In this document: piece by piece, positions 8,519-17,380 of the stretch
Position numbering within the stretch: the first letter of the stretch is position 1
How the letters are laid out: each line of letters opens with the position of its first letter
Origin: Candidatus Aminicenantes bacterium UBA2199
Lineage (GTDB): Bacteria; Acidobacteriota; Aminicenantia; UBA2199
NCBI GenBank assembly: GCA_002327965.1
Contig: DCVB01000002.1
Span: 41,924-105,923 of the forward strand
Length of the DNA: 64,000 nucleotides
Reading direction: 5' to 3'
Translations under genes and position numbers: made by a program
The notes under the pieces: model-generated
The model's input: the letters and a program-made list of their open reading frames with translations, nothing else
What the model was told of the DNA's origin: nothing
The model's database searches: none

Positions 8519-9906
8519 TGGGACGGGCGAAACTCGTGAACGGACGGCGGAGAACGCTCCTGGCGCCGGCGGCGATCCTGCTGGCGCCGCTCCTGGCCGC
8601 GGCCCTTTTCCTTTGCTCGTGCCAGCGGAAGGCCGGGGCGCCCGAGCGCTACAATGTCCTGCTGATCGCCGTCGACACCCTGCGCGCCGACCGCCTCGGC
8701 TGCTATGGCTATCCGCAGGCGACCAGCCCGCGCCTCGACGCCTTCGCCGGGCGCAGCCTCTTTTTCGAGCACGCCTTCTGCCCGATACCCAAGACCTCGG
8801 CCTCGTTCGCCTCCATGATGACCGGGCTCCATCCCCACGTGCACAAGACCAAGCCCAACCGCGGCACGCTGAACGAGAAGTACCTCACCCTGGCCGAGCT
8901 GCTGCAGGCCGAGGGCTACGAGACCGCCGCCGTGGTCGACAACGCCAACCTGTCGAGCTTCTTCAAGTTCAACCAGGGGTTCTGGTCCTACACCGAGGTC
9001 TGGAACGAGGTGGAGGACAAGAGCGGCTCCACCCCCTTCATCACCGCCCGCGTCCTCGACTTCCTCGCCGCGCCGCGGCAAAGGCCGTTCTTCATGTGGG
9101 TGAACTACATCGAGCCCCACACCCCTTACATCCCCCCGGCCGAGTTCGTCCGCGAACACCCGCCCGGGCGCGACCTGCGCACGCTGGAGCACTACGTTTT
9201 GCCCAAAAGGGTGCGCAGCGAGATCGAGGAGAACCAGGAATTCCATGAGGGGTATTACACCGCGCGCTACGACGGCGCCGTGCGCTTCGTCGATGCCGAG
9301 ATCGGCCGGATCATCGACGCCGTCTTCGCCCGCGGGCTGGACAAGAACACCGTCGTCATCGTCACCGCCGACCACGGCGAGGACCTGGGGGAGCGGAACT
9401 ACTTTTTCGACCACGGCGCGCTGACCTTCACCGCCGGGGCGCGCGTGCCGCTGCTGGCCCATGTTCCCGGCCGCAAGCCGAAGCGGGTCACGACCCCGGT
9501 CAGCATCATGGACATCTATCCCACCGTCCTGGAGCTCCTGGGCAAGGAGCCGCCCTACCCGCTGCAGGGGATCAGCCTTTTTGCCCCGCGCCCCGACCGC
9601 CTGCTGCACATCGTGGGCATCGGCAGCCATGCCGTGGTGCGCAACGGCCAACACTATGTCAGCGTGTCGCCCAAGCTGTCCAAGAGGCTGCGGCTGGCCC
9701 CGGAACATTTCTACGATCATTTCGCCGACCCGCTGGAGACGCGGAACATCTACAGCCGCCACGCCGCCGACGCCCGGGCCCTGAATGCCCAATACGACGC
9801 TTTCATCCGCCAGTTCGGCGACATTTTCCGGGCGCCGGACGACCAGGCCAAGCGCCAGCTCACGGAGAAGGAAAGGAAGAGCCTGGAGACCCTCGGCTAC
9901 CTCTGA
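8518..9906 (+). CDS. Sulfatase-fold lipoprotein with Thr nucleophile
   Basis: 462 residues. The start ATG overlaps the preceding stop by one base (TGATG). A long signal with lipobox LFLCSC predicts a lipoprotein. LLIAVDTLRADRLGCYGY is the sulfatase-family N-terminal metal motif. The nucleophile block reads KTSASFASMMTGLHP. Aligned on MMTG, the formylglycine Cys position holds Thr, as in LtaS/MdoB-type phosphoglycerol transferases. VTADHGEDLGER gives the second metal motif and the protein ends SLETLGYL. Phosphotransfer or phosphodiester cleavage is therefore more likely than sulfate ester hydrolysis. It probably acts with the preceding paralog in the envelope. Confidence 0.8.
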   Translation: MGRAKLVNGRRRTLLAPAAILLAPLLAAALFLCSCQRKAGAPERYNVLLIAVDTLRADRLGCYGYPQATSPRLDAFAGRSLFFEHAFCPIPKTSASFASMMTGLHPHVHKTKPNRGTLNEKYLTLAELLQAEGYETAAVVDNANLSSFFKFNQGFWSYTEVWNEVEDKSGSTPFITARVLDFLAAPRQRPFFMWVNYIEPHTPYIPPAEFVREHPPGRDLRTLEHYVLPKRVRSEIEENQEFHEGYYTARYDGAVRFVDAEIGRIIDAVFARGLDKNTVVIVTADHGEDLGERNYFFDHGALTFTAGARVPLLAHVPGRKPKRVTTPVSIMDIYPTVLELLGKEPPYPLQGISLFAPRPDRLLHIVGIGSHAVVRNGQHYVSVSPKLSKRLRLAPEHFYDHFADPLETRNIYSRHAADARALNAQYDAFIRQFGDIFRAPDDQAKRQLTEKERKSLETLGYL

Positions 9907-9926
9907 TGAAAATATTCCCGGAAGGG

Positions 9927-9954
9927 TTGCTTTTTCTCCTTTTTTTGTTATAAT
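9927..9954 (+). promoter_or_regulatory. Promoter of the 9992 gene (normal leader)
   Basis: TTGCTT (9927-9932), 16 bp, TATAAT (9949-9954). The leader is about 30 bases and contains AGGAG (9980-9984) before the ATG at 9992, an example of the conventional promoter class in this genome. Confidence 0.65.
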
Positions 9955-9991
9955 TGAATTTTCCGAAAAAAAATCAACTAGGAGCGTGAAA

Positions 9992-11719
9992 ATGAGAGTT
10001 TCAAGGCAGATAACTCTGGCCGGACTGGCCGTGCTGCTCTGCTTCGCCACCTCGGCCTCGCTGGGCGCCTGGATCGGCCCCATCATCGTCGCCAACGAAG
10101 CGAACAAGATCTACGAGGACAAGGTGCCGGTCCAGTTCCATCCCTCCGGCGCCGTCTATATCGCCTGCATGGCCCACGACGAGGTCGCCGTGCGCAAGGA
10201 GATCTTTCTTTTTCGCTACATGGGCAGCGGCAGCAGGGGCGAGAAGGTCGGCAAGGTCTCTGACGGCAAGAAGTACTGCTACGAGCCCGACATGGTCATC
10301 ACCGACGACGGGGTCGTGCACATCACCTGGGCCGAGGCCGCTACCGCCGGCGCCGACCAGCAGTCGATCATGTACCGCGCCTACGACAACGGCACCTGGG
10401 GCCCCATCCAGGTCATCAAGACGATGAACATCCCCGGCACCCTCGACCCCTCCAGCTTCAACAAGGAGAAGATCGACGACCTGAAGATCGCCGTGGACAG
10501 CAACGGCAACGTGTTCACGGCCTTCATGACCTGGCCGCTCGCCCGCTGCAAGTTCATCAGCCGCTACGGCACGACGGTCAAGGAAGAAAACTGGCCCCTG
10601 GGCGGACGCAGCAAGCATCCCAGCCTGCGCGTGGACAACAACTACGTGCACCTCGCCTGGCAGCAGCTGCTGGGCGCCTACACCGTCTATTACGCCCGGC
10701 GCCCGAACACTCCCGTCGCCTCCTGGCAGAAAGTCGACATCAAGGGCGGCATTCACCGGCCGGTGATCGACCTGGACCAGAACGGCAACGCCCATGTCGC
10801 GTACATGGCCGATGACGGCGACAAGCGCCAGGTCGTTTACAAGTACTGGACGGGCAACGGCTTCTCCCAGAGGCAGACCATCACCGAGTACGGCAGCCTG
10901 TATCAGAATGTCGAGATGACGGTCAAGGACGACAAGAACATGATCGTGACGGCCGGTATTTTCCAGGCCACGGCTACCTCGTTCATGTTCAACTGGAGAA
11001 AGAACGGCGTCTGGAACCCGCAGGGCATGGTGCTCCTGCCGGGAGCGTCCGGTGCCTTCGACAACCCGGCCTCTGAACTAAGCAGCAACGACATCGCCGC
11101 CTTCGTCTACAACGACGGACCTTACGTCTTCCTGATACTGAGCGAGCAGCTGGTGATCAACGAGATGCCCGTCGCCGTGCTCAACGCCGACAAGGAAACC
11201 GTGTATTGGGACGAGGAGGTCGCCTTCAACAGCAACGGCAGCTACGACAAGGACGGCACGATCGTCAAGTACGAGTGGCGGGTGATCCAGGATAACGTGC
11301 TCCTCGAGGGGCCGAGCGTCACCTATCGCTTCAACAAGAGCTACAACAATGTCCGCGTGCGCCTGACCGTCACCGACGACAAGAACGGCCGCAGCCACGC
11401 CGAGAAGGTCATCAGCGTCAAGGCGCTCTACACCGCGCCGGCCACCTGGTCGCTGCAGAAAGTGCGCACGCTGGTATACAACCGCGACGGCTACGTCGTC
11501 CGCTGGGAGCCCAATCCCAAGAATGAAGCCGGCGGCTACACCATCGTCAAGTACAAGATCTTCCGCAAGGAAGGCGACGGCGAATACCAGGAGATCGGCG
11601 AAGTGGACGGCGGCAAGCGCTCGTTCGCCGATGTCACGATCGATGCCGGCAAGACCTACCATTACGCCGTGTCGTCGGTCGACGATCAGGGCCGGAAGAG
11701 CCCCTACGATAATTTCTAG
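9992..11719 (+). CDS. Secreted BNR-like, PKD and fibronectin-III-like domain protein (paralog of 17381-19183)
   Basis: 575 residues starting MRVSRQITLAGLAVLL, a signal peptide cleaved near SLGA. Residues about 30-385 form repeated short beta-blades (GNVFTAFMTWP, YVHLAWQQL, GNAHVAYMADD) like BNR/sialidase propellers, without a recognisable sialidase active site. A PKD-like domain follows (FNSNGSYDKDGTIVKYEW), then an FN3-like domain (VVRWEPNPKNEAGGY). The 17381 protein has the same order and shares blocks such as YKYWTGNGFS and RRPNTP. A role in surface binding or carbohydrate recognition is inferred. The start has AGGAG seven bases upstream. Confidence 0.75.
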   Translation: MRVSRQITLAGLAVLLCFATSASLGAWIGPIIVANEANKIYEDKVPVQFHPSGAVYIACMAHDEVAVRKEIFLFRYMGSGSRGEKVGKVSDGKKYCYEPDMVITDDGVVHITWAEAATAGADQQSIMYRAYDNGTWGPIQVIKTMNIPGTLDPSSFNKEKIDDLKIAVDSNGNVFTAFMTWPLARCKFISRYGTTVKEENWPLGGRSKHPSLRVDNNYVHLAWQQLLGAYTVYYARRPNTPVASWQKVDIKGGIHRPVIDLDQNGNAHVAYMADDGDKRQVVYKYWTGNGFSQRQTITEYGSLYQNVEMTVKDDKNMIVTAGIFQATATSFMFNWRKNGVWNPQGMVLLPGASGAFDNPASELSSNDIAAFVYNDGPYVFLILSEQLVINEMPVAVLNADKETVYWDEEVAFNSNGSYDKDGTIVKYEWRVIQDNVLLEGPSVTYRFNKSYNNVRVRLTVTDDKNGRSHAEKVISVKALYTAPATWSLQKVRTLVYNRDGYVVRWEPNPKNEAGGYTIVKYKIFRKEGDGEYQEIGEVDGGKRSFADVTIDAGKTYHYAVSSVDDQGRKSPYDNF

Positions 11720-11792
11720 AGGATCGGCCCGCCGGCAACGGTGGCCGCTGTCCGCGTGGATGGCTGAATCCAAACATAGCAAAGGAGCAGCG

Positions 11793-14700
11793 ATGAAGAA
11801 CAAAGTACATGCATTCTTGTTGACAGGGATCTGGTTGCTTGGGGTTTCGCTGGCGGCGGTCGCCGCCGACGCCCCGAAGAAGGAAAAATGCCCGGGGCGC
11901 GTGACCGTCATGCTGGAGACCGTCCAGCCGGCCCCCTTCGTGGAATACGCCCGCCTGTCGGGAAAGGCGCAGCCTGAAGTGGTTGCTTTGCCCAGCCCGG
12001 TCGCCGGCCTGGTGTCGGAGATCAAGGTCGTCGAGGGCAGCCTGGTCGATGCCGGCCAGGAGCTGGCCGTTTTGAACGCCGGCATGGACGAGAGGGTAAA
12101 AGCCCTCGAGGATGAGGCCGCCAGGAGGAAAAAGATCCTGACCGCCCGGCAGAACTGGAAAGAAAAGAGCGAGCGCGCCATCCAGTCGGCCGAGAAGGAT
12201 TACCAGTCGGCGCTGTCCGAGCTGGAGGCGGCCCGCTCCAAGGCCGGCCGCACCATCCAAGCCCCGCTGGCCGGCATCGTGCGCCTGAAGACCACCTCCG
12301 GCGCCGAGGTCGAAGAAGGAGACCTGTTGTTTGAGATTGTCGACCCCCTGAACCTGTGGATCGATTTCCCGGTCGCGTCCGATGTCGCCTCCTTGTTCAT
12401 GGCCGGAGAGACGGTCTCCGTCACGGCCGGGGAGCTGCCCGGGGAAATGGAGGCCACGGTCGTCTCGACGGGAGACCAAAAGGTCCGGCTGCGCTTGCCC
12501 AATCCCCAGGGGCGGCTGCGTGAGGGCCTGGCCATCCAGTGCCGCAGGCTGAAAAGCGAGGTTGCCGAGGCCATCGCGGTGCCCGGGAGCGCCGTCCAGA
12601 AGGACAGCCTGGGCGATTTTGTTTTCATCGCCGAAAAGAACAGGGCCAGGAAGCTGTACGTAACCCTTGCTGCCGCCGATGCGGGCCTGATCCGTGTCGA
12701 GAAAGGCCTGGAGACAGGCGCCCAACTCATCGTTTCAGGCTTTGAGTGCCTGGCCGACAACAAGAAGATCAAGGCCGCCGTCCAGCCCAAGCCGGCCGCG
12801 GTAACATCCGCAGTGGGCGACGAACCGCAGAAGCAGCGGGCCGAAGCGGCCGAGCGTGAACAGGAGGCCAAAAAGGCAGCCGCCGAGGCCGATCGCCAGA
12901 AAAAGCAGGCCGACGCCGATGCCCGCGCCGCCGCCAGGGCCCTGAAAGAAAAGGAAAAACAGGATAAGCTGGCCGCGAAGAAAGCCGCGGCCGAAGCCGC
13001 CAAGGCGGCCCGGGCCGAAAAGAAGAAGGCCGCGGCCGCTGCCCAGAAGCCCGCATGTCCCAAGAAACTCTCCGTGCTGGCTGAAGTCACGCGCCTGGAG
13101 ACGTTCCGTGAATACGGCTATTACACGGCCCCGGCCATGCCCGAGACCATCAGCGTCATTGCTCCCGCATCGGGCCTACTGCATGCCCTGCGGGTTCAGG
13201 AGGGTGCCGCGGTGCAGCCGGGCCAGGAACTGCTCGCGTTCACCGTCGGCGAGAGCGAGGAGGTCGCCCGCTTGCGGCTGGATGCGGAGCGCCGGCTGAA
13301 AACGCTCGTTTCCCGCCGGGAAGCAGCGGTCAAAAACGAACGGGCCATCCAGGCGGCCGAACGCGACTATCAGAAGGCGCTGGATCAGTTGGAGCAGAAG
13401 GCCGCTCCCTTTGCCCAGGCACTGGCCGCCCCGGTCTCGGGAGTCGTGCAGGGGCTGCAGGCGGCGCCGGGCAGCGAGATCACGGCTTCCGCCCCCCTGC
13501 TGGAGATCGTCACCGGGCAGCGGCTGCTGGTCAGCTTTCCCCTGGCAGCCGGCAGCGCCCGCTTCGTGCGGGGCGAGTCGGTCAGCGGCACGTTCAAGGA
13601 ACTCGATGGGGAGTTCAGCGCCGAAGTCGTCGAATCAGACTCCGACCGGGTGGTGCTGCGCCTGGATAACTCCTCCGGCCGGATCAAGGCCGGCAGCCTC
13701 TTCACCGCCCGCCAGCTCAAGGTCGAGCACGCCGACGCCGTCTCCGTGCCGGCCGCAGCCGTCCAGCAGGACGGCCTGGGTGATTTTGTCTACGTGGTTG
13801 AAAAGAAGAAAGCCAGGAAGATCTATGTAAGGAAGGGCGCCAGCGAGGCCGGCCGGACGATGTTGGCCACGGGCCTCGGCAGCGGGGCCACCCTGATCCT
13901 TTCCGGCTTCGATTGCCTGGCGGAAGGCAAAAAGGTCATCGTGGTCGACGAGGAGCAGCTGGCCAGGGAAAAGGAAGCCGCGGCGGTAAAGGCAGAGGAA
14001 GCGCCCGGGCCGGCCATGCCCGGCATCGATGAGTTCATCGCCTACCTGGAAGCGAACCGCGAAGCCCTGGGCTACGACCGTTATGAGCGCACGGAGTCCG
14101 GACGCCGGCCGGCGGTGCGGATCGTTTCCAGCCTGGAGACCCAGAAACAGCTCCTCGAACTGCTTCGCCAATATTCCGTGGCCGAGGTCAGCATGGAGCT
14201 CAAGGAAGAACGCGTGGTTTCCACCATCATCTTCAAGACTCCGGCGCGTTTGCCGAAGGAGAGACCGGCGCGGGTCGAGAAGGCCGGGCTGTTCGGCGGC
14301 CGGCTGAGTTTAGCCGTCCACGGCACGTACTACATGATGTTCGACGAGAACTTCAAGGAATCCTATGTCAGCCTGGGCGGCTTCGGCGGCGAGCTGGCTT
14401 TCCGCCTCGCCAAGATGGATATCTGGGTCAGCGGCGGCCTGGCCATGAAGAAGAACACCCCCGAGTGGAGTCCCGACGAGATGAAGTTCACGCTCATCCC
14501 ACTGTCGGCGGCCCTTCGCTATTATTTTGTGGAGAAAGACAAGCTGAGCGCCTATGTCGGCGCCGGGCCCATCGTGTTCCTGGTCAAGGACGTCAATCCG
14601 GCCGGCGACATCAAGACGACGCTCATCGGCGCCAATGCCCTTGTCGGCGGGAACTACAAGTTGTCGCGCAAATTGTTCGCTCAGCTGTTCGTGAAATTCA

Positions 14701-14798
14701 ACCTGGCCCAGAAGGATCTGTATCCCGAATCCGACCTGGACGACCCCTTGAACCTGACGGGACTGGAATTCAATCTGGGCATCGGCATCCGCCTGTAA
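11793..14798 (+). CDS. Tandem periplasmic adaptor (MFP/HlyD-like) domains fused to a predicted outer-membrane barrel
   Basis: 1001 residues with a signal peptide (KVHAFLLTGIWLLGVSLAAV) and an AAAGGAG site. Residues about 32-330 form one membrane-fusion-protein module: a biotinyl-lipoyl-like half (SPVAGLVSEIKVVEGSLVDA), a coiled-coil hairpin (ERAIQSAEKDYQSALSELE), the second half (APLAGIVRLKTTSGAEVEEG) and beta domains. An Ala/Lys-rich linker (about 330-419) leads to a second copy (about 420-715). Matching blocks include GDFVFIAEKNRARKLYV against GDFVYVVEKKKARKIYV. Residues about 742-826 form a small alpha/beta region. The last about 168 residues (from FGGRLSLAVHGTYYMMFD) alternate like an eight-stranded OmpA/OmpW-type barrel. 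No pump gene is adjacent. The function is unknown; a trans-periplasmic bridge is inferred. Confidence 0.8.
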   Translation: MKNKVHAFLLTGIWLLGVSLAAVAADAPKKEKCPGRVTVMLETVQPAPFVEYARLSGKAQPEVVALPSPVAGLVSEIKVVEGSLVDAGQELAVLNAGMDERVKALEDEAARRKKILTARQNWKEKSERAIQSAEKDYQSALSELEAARSKAGRTIQAPLAGIVRLKTTSGAEVEEGDLLFEIVDPLNLWIDFPVASDVASLFMAGETVSVTAGELPGEMEATVVSTGDQKVRLRLPNPQGRLREGLAIQCRRLKSEVAEAIAVPGSAVQKDSLGDFVFIAEKNRARKLYVTLAAADAGLIRVEKGLETGAQLIVSGFECLADNKKIKAAVQPKPAAVTSAVGDEPQKQRAEAAEREQEAKKAAAEADRQKKQADADARAAARALKEKEKQDKLAAKKAAAEAAKAARAEKKKAAAAAQKPACPKKLSVLAEVTRLETFREYGYYTAPAMPETISVIAPASGLLHALRVQEGAAVQPGQELLAFTVGESEEVARLRLDAERRLKTLVSRREAAVKNERAIQAAERDYQKALDQLEQKAAPFAQALAAPVSGVVQGLQAAPGSEITASAPLLEIVTGQRLLVSFPLAAGSARFVRGESVSGTFKELDGEFSAEVVESDSDRVVLRLDNSSGRIKAGSLFTARQLKVEHADAVSVPAAAVQQDGLGDFVYVVEKKKARKIYVRKGASEAGRTMLATGLGSGATLILSGFDCLAEGKKVIVVDEEQLAREKEAAAVKAEEAPGPAMPGIDEFIAYLEANREALGYDRYERTESGRRPAVRIVSSLETQKQLLELLRQYSVAEVSMELKEERVVSTIIFKTPARLPKERPARVEKAGLFGGRLSLAVHGTYYMMFDENFKESYVSLGGFGGELAFRLAKMDIWVSGGLAMKKNTPEWSPDEMKFTLIPLSAALRYYFVEKDKLSAYVGAGPIVFLVKDVNPAGDIKTTLIGANALVGGNYKLSRKLFAQLFVKFNLAQKDLYPESDLDDPLNLTGLEFNLGIGIRL

Positions 14799-14814
14799 TT
14801 CATCGCATTCAAGG

Positions 14815-14843
14815 CCGGGGCGCCGCCGTCGGCGGCGCCCCGG
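14815..14843. terminator. GC-rich hairpin between convergent genes
   Basis: A perfect 14-bp inverted repeat (CCGGGGCGCCGCCG, one-base centre, complement) lies between the stops at 14798 and 14864. There is no T-run, so it may be a bidirectional or weak terminator, or a processing hairpin. Confidence 0.5.
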
Positions 14844-14863
14844 ATCGACCTGCCCGGCGGGGA

Positions 14864-16381
14864 TCAGGGATCCTTTTTCGGCACGTAAATAAATGAGGGT
14901 CTCAGCCTGTTTCCGGTCACCGGCCAAAAGACTTTCTTATCGGCAAAGACCATCCCGCTGAAGTCATAATGTCGTTGCAGCTCCGGCTTCTGCCAGTTGT
15001 GCTTGTCCAGGATGAGGGCGCTGAAGCGCCTGGCTGCGATGGCCTCGGCGAATTCCCTTTTCAGATTTTCAGCGATCGGGCCGTTGTCGATGCGCGTCAG
15101 GTTCTTTACGGCCACTTCGTGGGCGTAGCGCGGCTTGCCGGCCAGGTAGGGGAGAAACCCGTGCCCGGGGAGCATGATATCTCCAGGCATCCGGGCCATG
15201 GTCGCGACCAGGCGGTCGCCGGCCTCGCGGTCGGCGGCATTCGGAATCAGGGAGAGCGGGTTATATGCCAGATGGGCGAACTGGATCAACGCCACGATAA
15301 AAAGGAAAACGTTCGCCGGCGGCGCCGGCGCGCCTGTCTTTTGCCAGAACCGTGCCATGGCCAAACCGAAGCCGATGGCGAGCAGGGCATGAGCCGACAG
15401 CAGGGCATTGCCGTACGCCCCGTATTCCAGCCGGGAAAACCAGGCCGTTCCGATCATGCCGGCGGCAAATGCCGCGTAGAACAAGAAGCGCTTTTTCCCC
15501 TCGCTGCTCCATTCGGAGATCAGCAAGGCAAGGAAAAGAAAAACGGCCACCGCCAGCGGGCCCAGCATGTCGTCGCTCCAGAAGCCGAGGATGCGCCTGG
15601 AAATGATCTTCTGCGACCAGCGCTGGCCGGTCAGGTCGAAAATGTAGTACTTGTACCAGCCCTGATGAAGCCAGTTCAGCGTCCACAGGGTGCCGCCGAT
15701 CAGCGCCACGGACATCCCCAGGAGCCATTGCCATCCGGGCTTTCTGCACAGAACGGCATAGGCCAGCAGCGGCAGTGCGATCGGCAGGGCCGACTGCTTG
15801 GTCAGCATGGCCAGAAGCAGGACCAGCGCCGCCGCGGCATAGGCCGCCCGTGCGGGGCGGAAGCGGACGAGATAGGCGAAAAGGAGCACCAGCAGGAGGA
15901 ACAGCGAATCGATCCTGGCCAGGTCGAGCCAGGCGTCGCTCAGCTTGTAAGTGGCGGCAAAGAGTCCTGCGGCCGTGAGCGCCCATGCCCGTTCGCCCGT
16001 TTCGCGGCGGACGAACCGATAGATCAGGCCCAGGATGCCCAGGGAGGCGACGAAGGAGATCAGGCGCAGGGGAAAGAACCCTACCGGCAGCATGCTGGAA
16101 AGGAGGGCGGCCAGGTAATAGAACAGCGGCGGGTAGGCATAGGGGACGAATTGCATGCTGGGATGCACGAACAGCTTGTCCCCGGCGAGGATCTGCAGGA
16201 CATGGTCGACCATGCCGCCTTCCATGGCCTCGAGTTCGTACGGGTAAAAGATGCGCGCCAGCGCCGTGAGGATGTAGACGACGATGAAGAGCGTCCCAAC
16301 GGCGACCAGCACGGGCTTGAGGAATTCGCCGCGGCGCAGGGCAGCGCTCATGGTTTCCCGCGTGTCGTGCTCCCGCGCCAT
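14864..16381 (-). CDS. Membrane glycosyltransferase-like protein (GT-C/GT39-like)
   Basis: 505 residues with about ten hydrophobic segments. The first large loop contains YPYELEAMEGGMVDHV, the acidic motif expected in the first periplasmic loop of GT-C enzymes. FVPYAYPPLFYYLAALL follows, as in PMT_2/ArnT-like proteins. The soluble C terminus is about 110 residues. The gene lies eight bases after a methyltransferase stop and is probably cotranscribed with it. Transfer of a sugar from a polyprenyl-phosphate donor to a surface molecule is inferred. An in-frame Met at residue 11 is an alternative start. Confidence 0.65.
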   Translation of the reverse strand: MAREHDTRETMSAALRRGEFLKPVLVAVGTLFIVVYILTALARIFYPYELEAMEGGMVDHVLQILAGDKLFVHPSMQFVPYAYPPLFYYLAALLSSMLPVGFFPLRLISFVASLGILGLIYRFVRRETGERAWALTAAGLFAATYKLSDAWLDLARIDSLFLLLVLLFAYLVRFRPARAAYAAAALVLLLAMLTKQSALPIALPLLAYAVLCRKPGWQWLLGMSVALIGGTLWTLNWLHQGWYKYYIFDLTGQRWSQKIISRRILGFWSDDMLGPLAVAVFLFLALLISEWSSEGKKRFLFYAAFAAGMIGTAWFSRLEYGAYGNALLSAHALLAIGFGLAMARFWQKTGAPAPPANVFLFIVALIQFAHLAYNPLSLIPNAADREAGDRLVATMARMPGDIMLPGHGFLPYLAGKPRYAHEVAVKNLTRIDNGPIAENLKREFAEAIAARRFSALILDKHNWQKPELQRHYDFSGMVFADKKVFWPVTGNRLRPSFIYVPKKDP

Positions 16382-16389
16382 GGGCGCGC

Positions 16390-17211
16390 TCAGGCCTCCG
16401 GGCCGCCGGTCTTGACGGCGGTCACGGAGTACTTGTAGGCCCAGCGTTTGGCCAGGGGGGCGGGCAGCAGGTTGTACAGCGGGCGGAAGCCGTAGGTGTA
16501 CAGCACGGCCTTGATCCCGCGTCGGGCCACCGGCAGGGCGCGGTAATGCTCCGGCGCCGCCTCCTCGATGACAAAGCCCGCGAACATGGCCCGGATCTCT
16601 TTCTCCGTCAGGAAATCGGTGACCGGCGGGTCCTTTTCCTTGTGCTCGATGTTCTCGCGCCCGAAGCGGGAGAGAGTATACATCCAGGAAGGCCGGCGGT
16701 AGAAATGAGAGATGATGGCGCGGCCGCCGGGCTTGAGCACGCGGTGCACCTCGCGGATGGCCCTGGCCGTGTCGCCGGTATGGTGCAGGACGCCGTTGGC
16801 CCAGACGGCATCGAAGGTGCTGTCGGGAAAGGAGAGCTGCAATGAGTTCTCGATGCGGATGTCCTCGGCCCTGACCCCGGCCACGGCGAAATGGGCCCGG
16901 GTCAACTCCACCGCCGCCGCGGTGAGGTCGCTGGCGGTCACGCGCACGCCGCGCTTGAGGAACTCGAGGCTGTCAAAGCCCATGCCGCAGCCGATCTCCA
17001 GCAGATGCCGGCCGTGAAGCAGGGCGGCTTCGCGCTCGATGCGCTCCATGATCCAGGGGAACTTGAAAGGATTCATCCAGGGGCGGATATGGGCGAAGAA
17101 CTCGGGGCTGCCGATCTCGACCCGGTCGTCCAGCTGGTACTGCACGCCGAGCGGGCGCGCCTGCCAGTAGTCGTAAATCGCCGAAACGGCTCGCTGATCC
17201 TTGTCGTTCAT
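16390..17211 (-). CDS. Class I SAM-dependent methyltransferase (UbiE/Methyltransf_11-like)
   Basis: 273 residues. LLEIGCGMGFDSLEFL is motif I, ASDLTAAAVELTRAHF gives the acidic residue for the ribose, FDAVWANGVLHHTGD is motif IV, and LKPGGRAIISHFYRR is the post-motif. The start at 17211 is set by a strong AAGGAGG six bases upstream, although the frame is open for 48 more codons. The C terminus is hydrophobic. The neighbouring GT-C gene suggests a polyprenyl, lipid or glycan acceptor, but the substrate is unknown. Confidence 0.8.
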   Translation of the reverse strand: MNDKDQRAVSAIYDYWQARPLGVQYQLDDRVEIGSPEFFAHIRPWMNPFKFPWIMERIEREAALLHGRHLLEIGCGMGFDSLEFLKRGVRVTASDLTAAAVELTRAHFAVAGVRAEDIRIENSLQLSFPDSTFDAVWANGVLHHTGDTARAIREVHRVLKPGGRAIISHFYRRPSWMYTLSRFGRENIEHKEKDPPVTDFLTEKEIRAMFAGFVIEEAAPEHYRALPVARRGIKAVLYTYGFRPLYNLLPAPLAKRWAYKYSVTAVKTGGPEA

Positions 17212-17253
17212 GATGACCTCCTTGGGTTTGGCGCGCGGCGATTTTTCCCTGCT

Positions 17254-17282
17254 ATTTAACCATATAATCGCCCTGATTTCAA
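17254..17282 (-). promoter_or_regulatory. Promoter of the 17211 methyltransferase (normal leader)
   Basis: TTGAAA (17277-17282), 17 bp, TTAAAT (17254-17259) on the minus strand, followed by a leader of about 35 bases with AAGGAGG. Confidence 0.55.
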
Positions 17283-17345
17283 TGCCCCCCGCCGATATGG
17301 AGCGGCGCCCGGGCCCGCTTCCCGCAGGCGCCGGACGGGAAATTG

Positions 17346-17374
17346 TTGAAATCATCGTGGATCTATGCTAACTT
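17346..17374 (+). promoter_or_regulatory. Promoter of the 17381 gene, possibly leaderless
   Basis: TTGAAA (17346-17351), 17 bp, TAACTT (17369-17374), then 6 bases to the ATG. The -10 is weak (three of six), but spacing matches the other leaderless promoters and there is no Shine-Dalgarno. Confidence 0.45.
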
Positions 17375-17380
17375 TATCTC

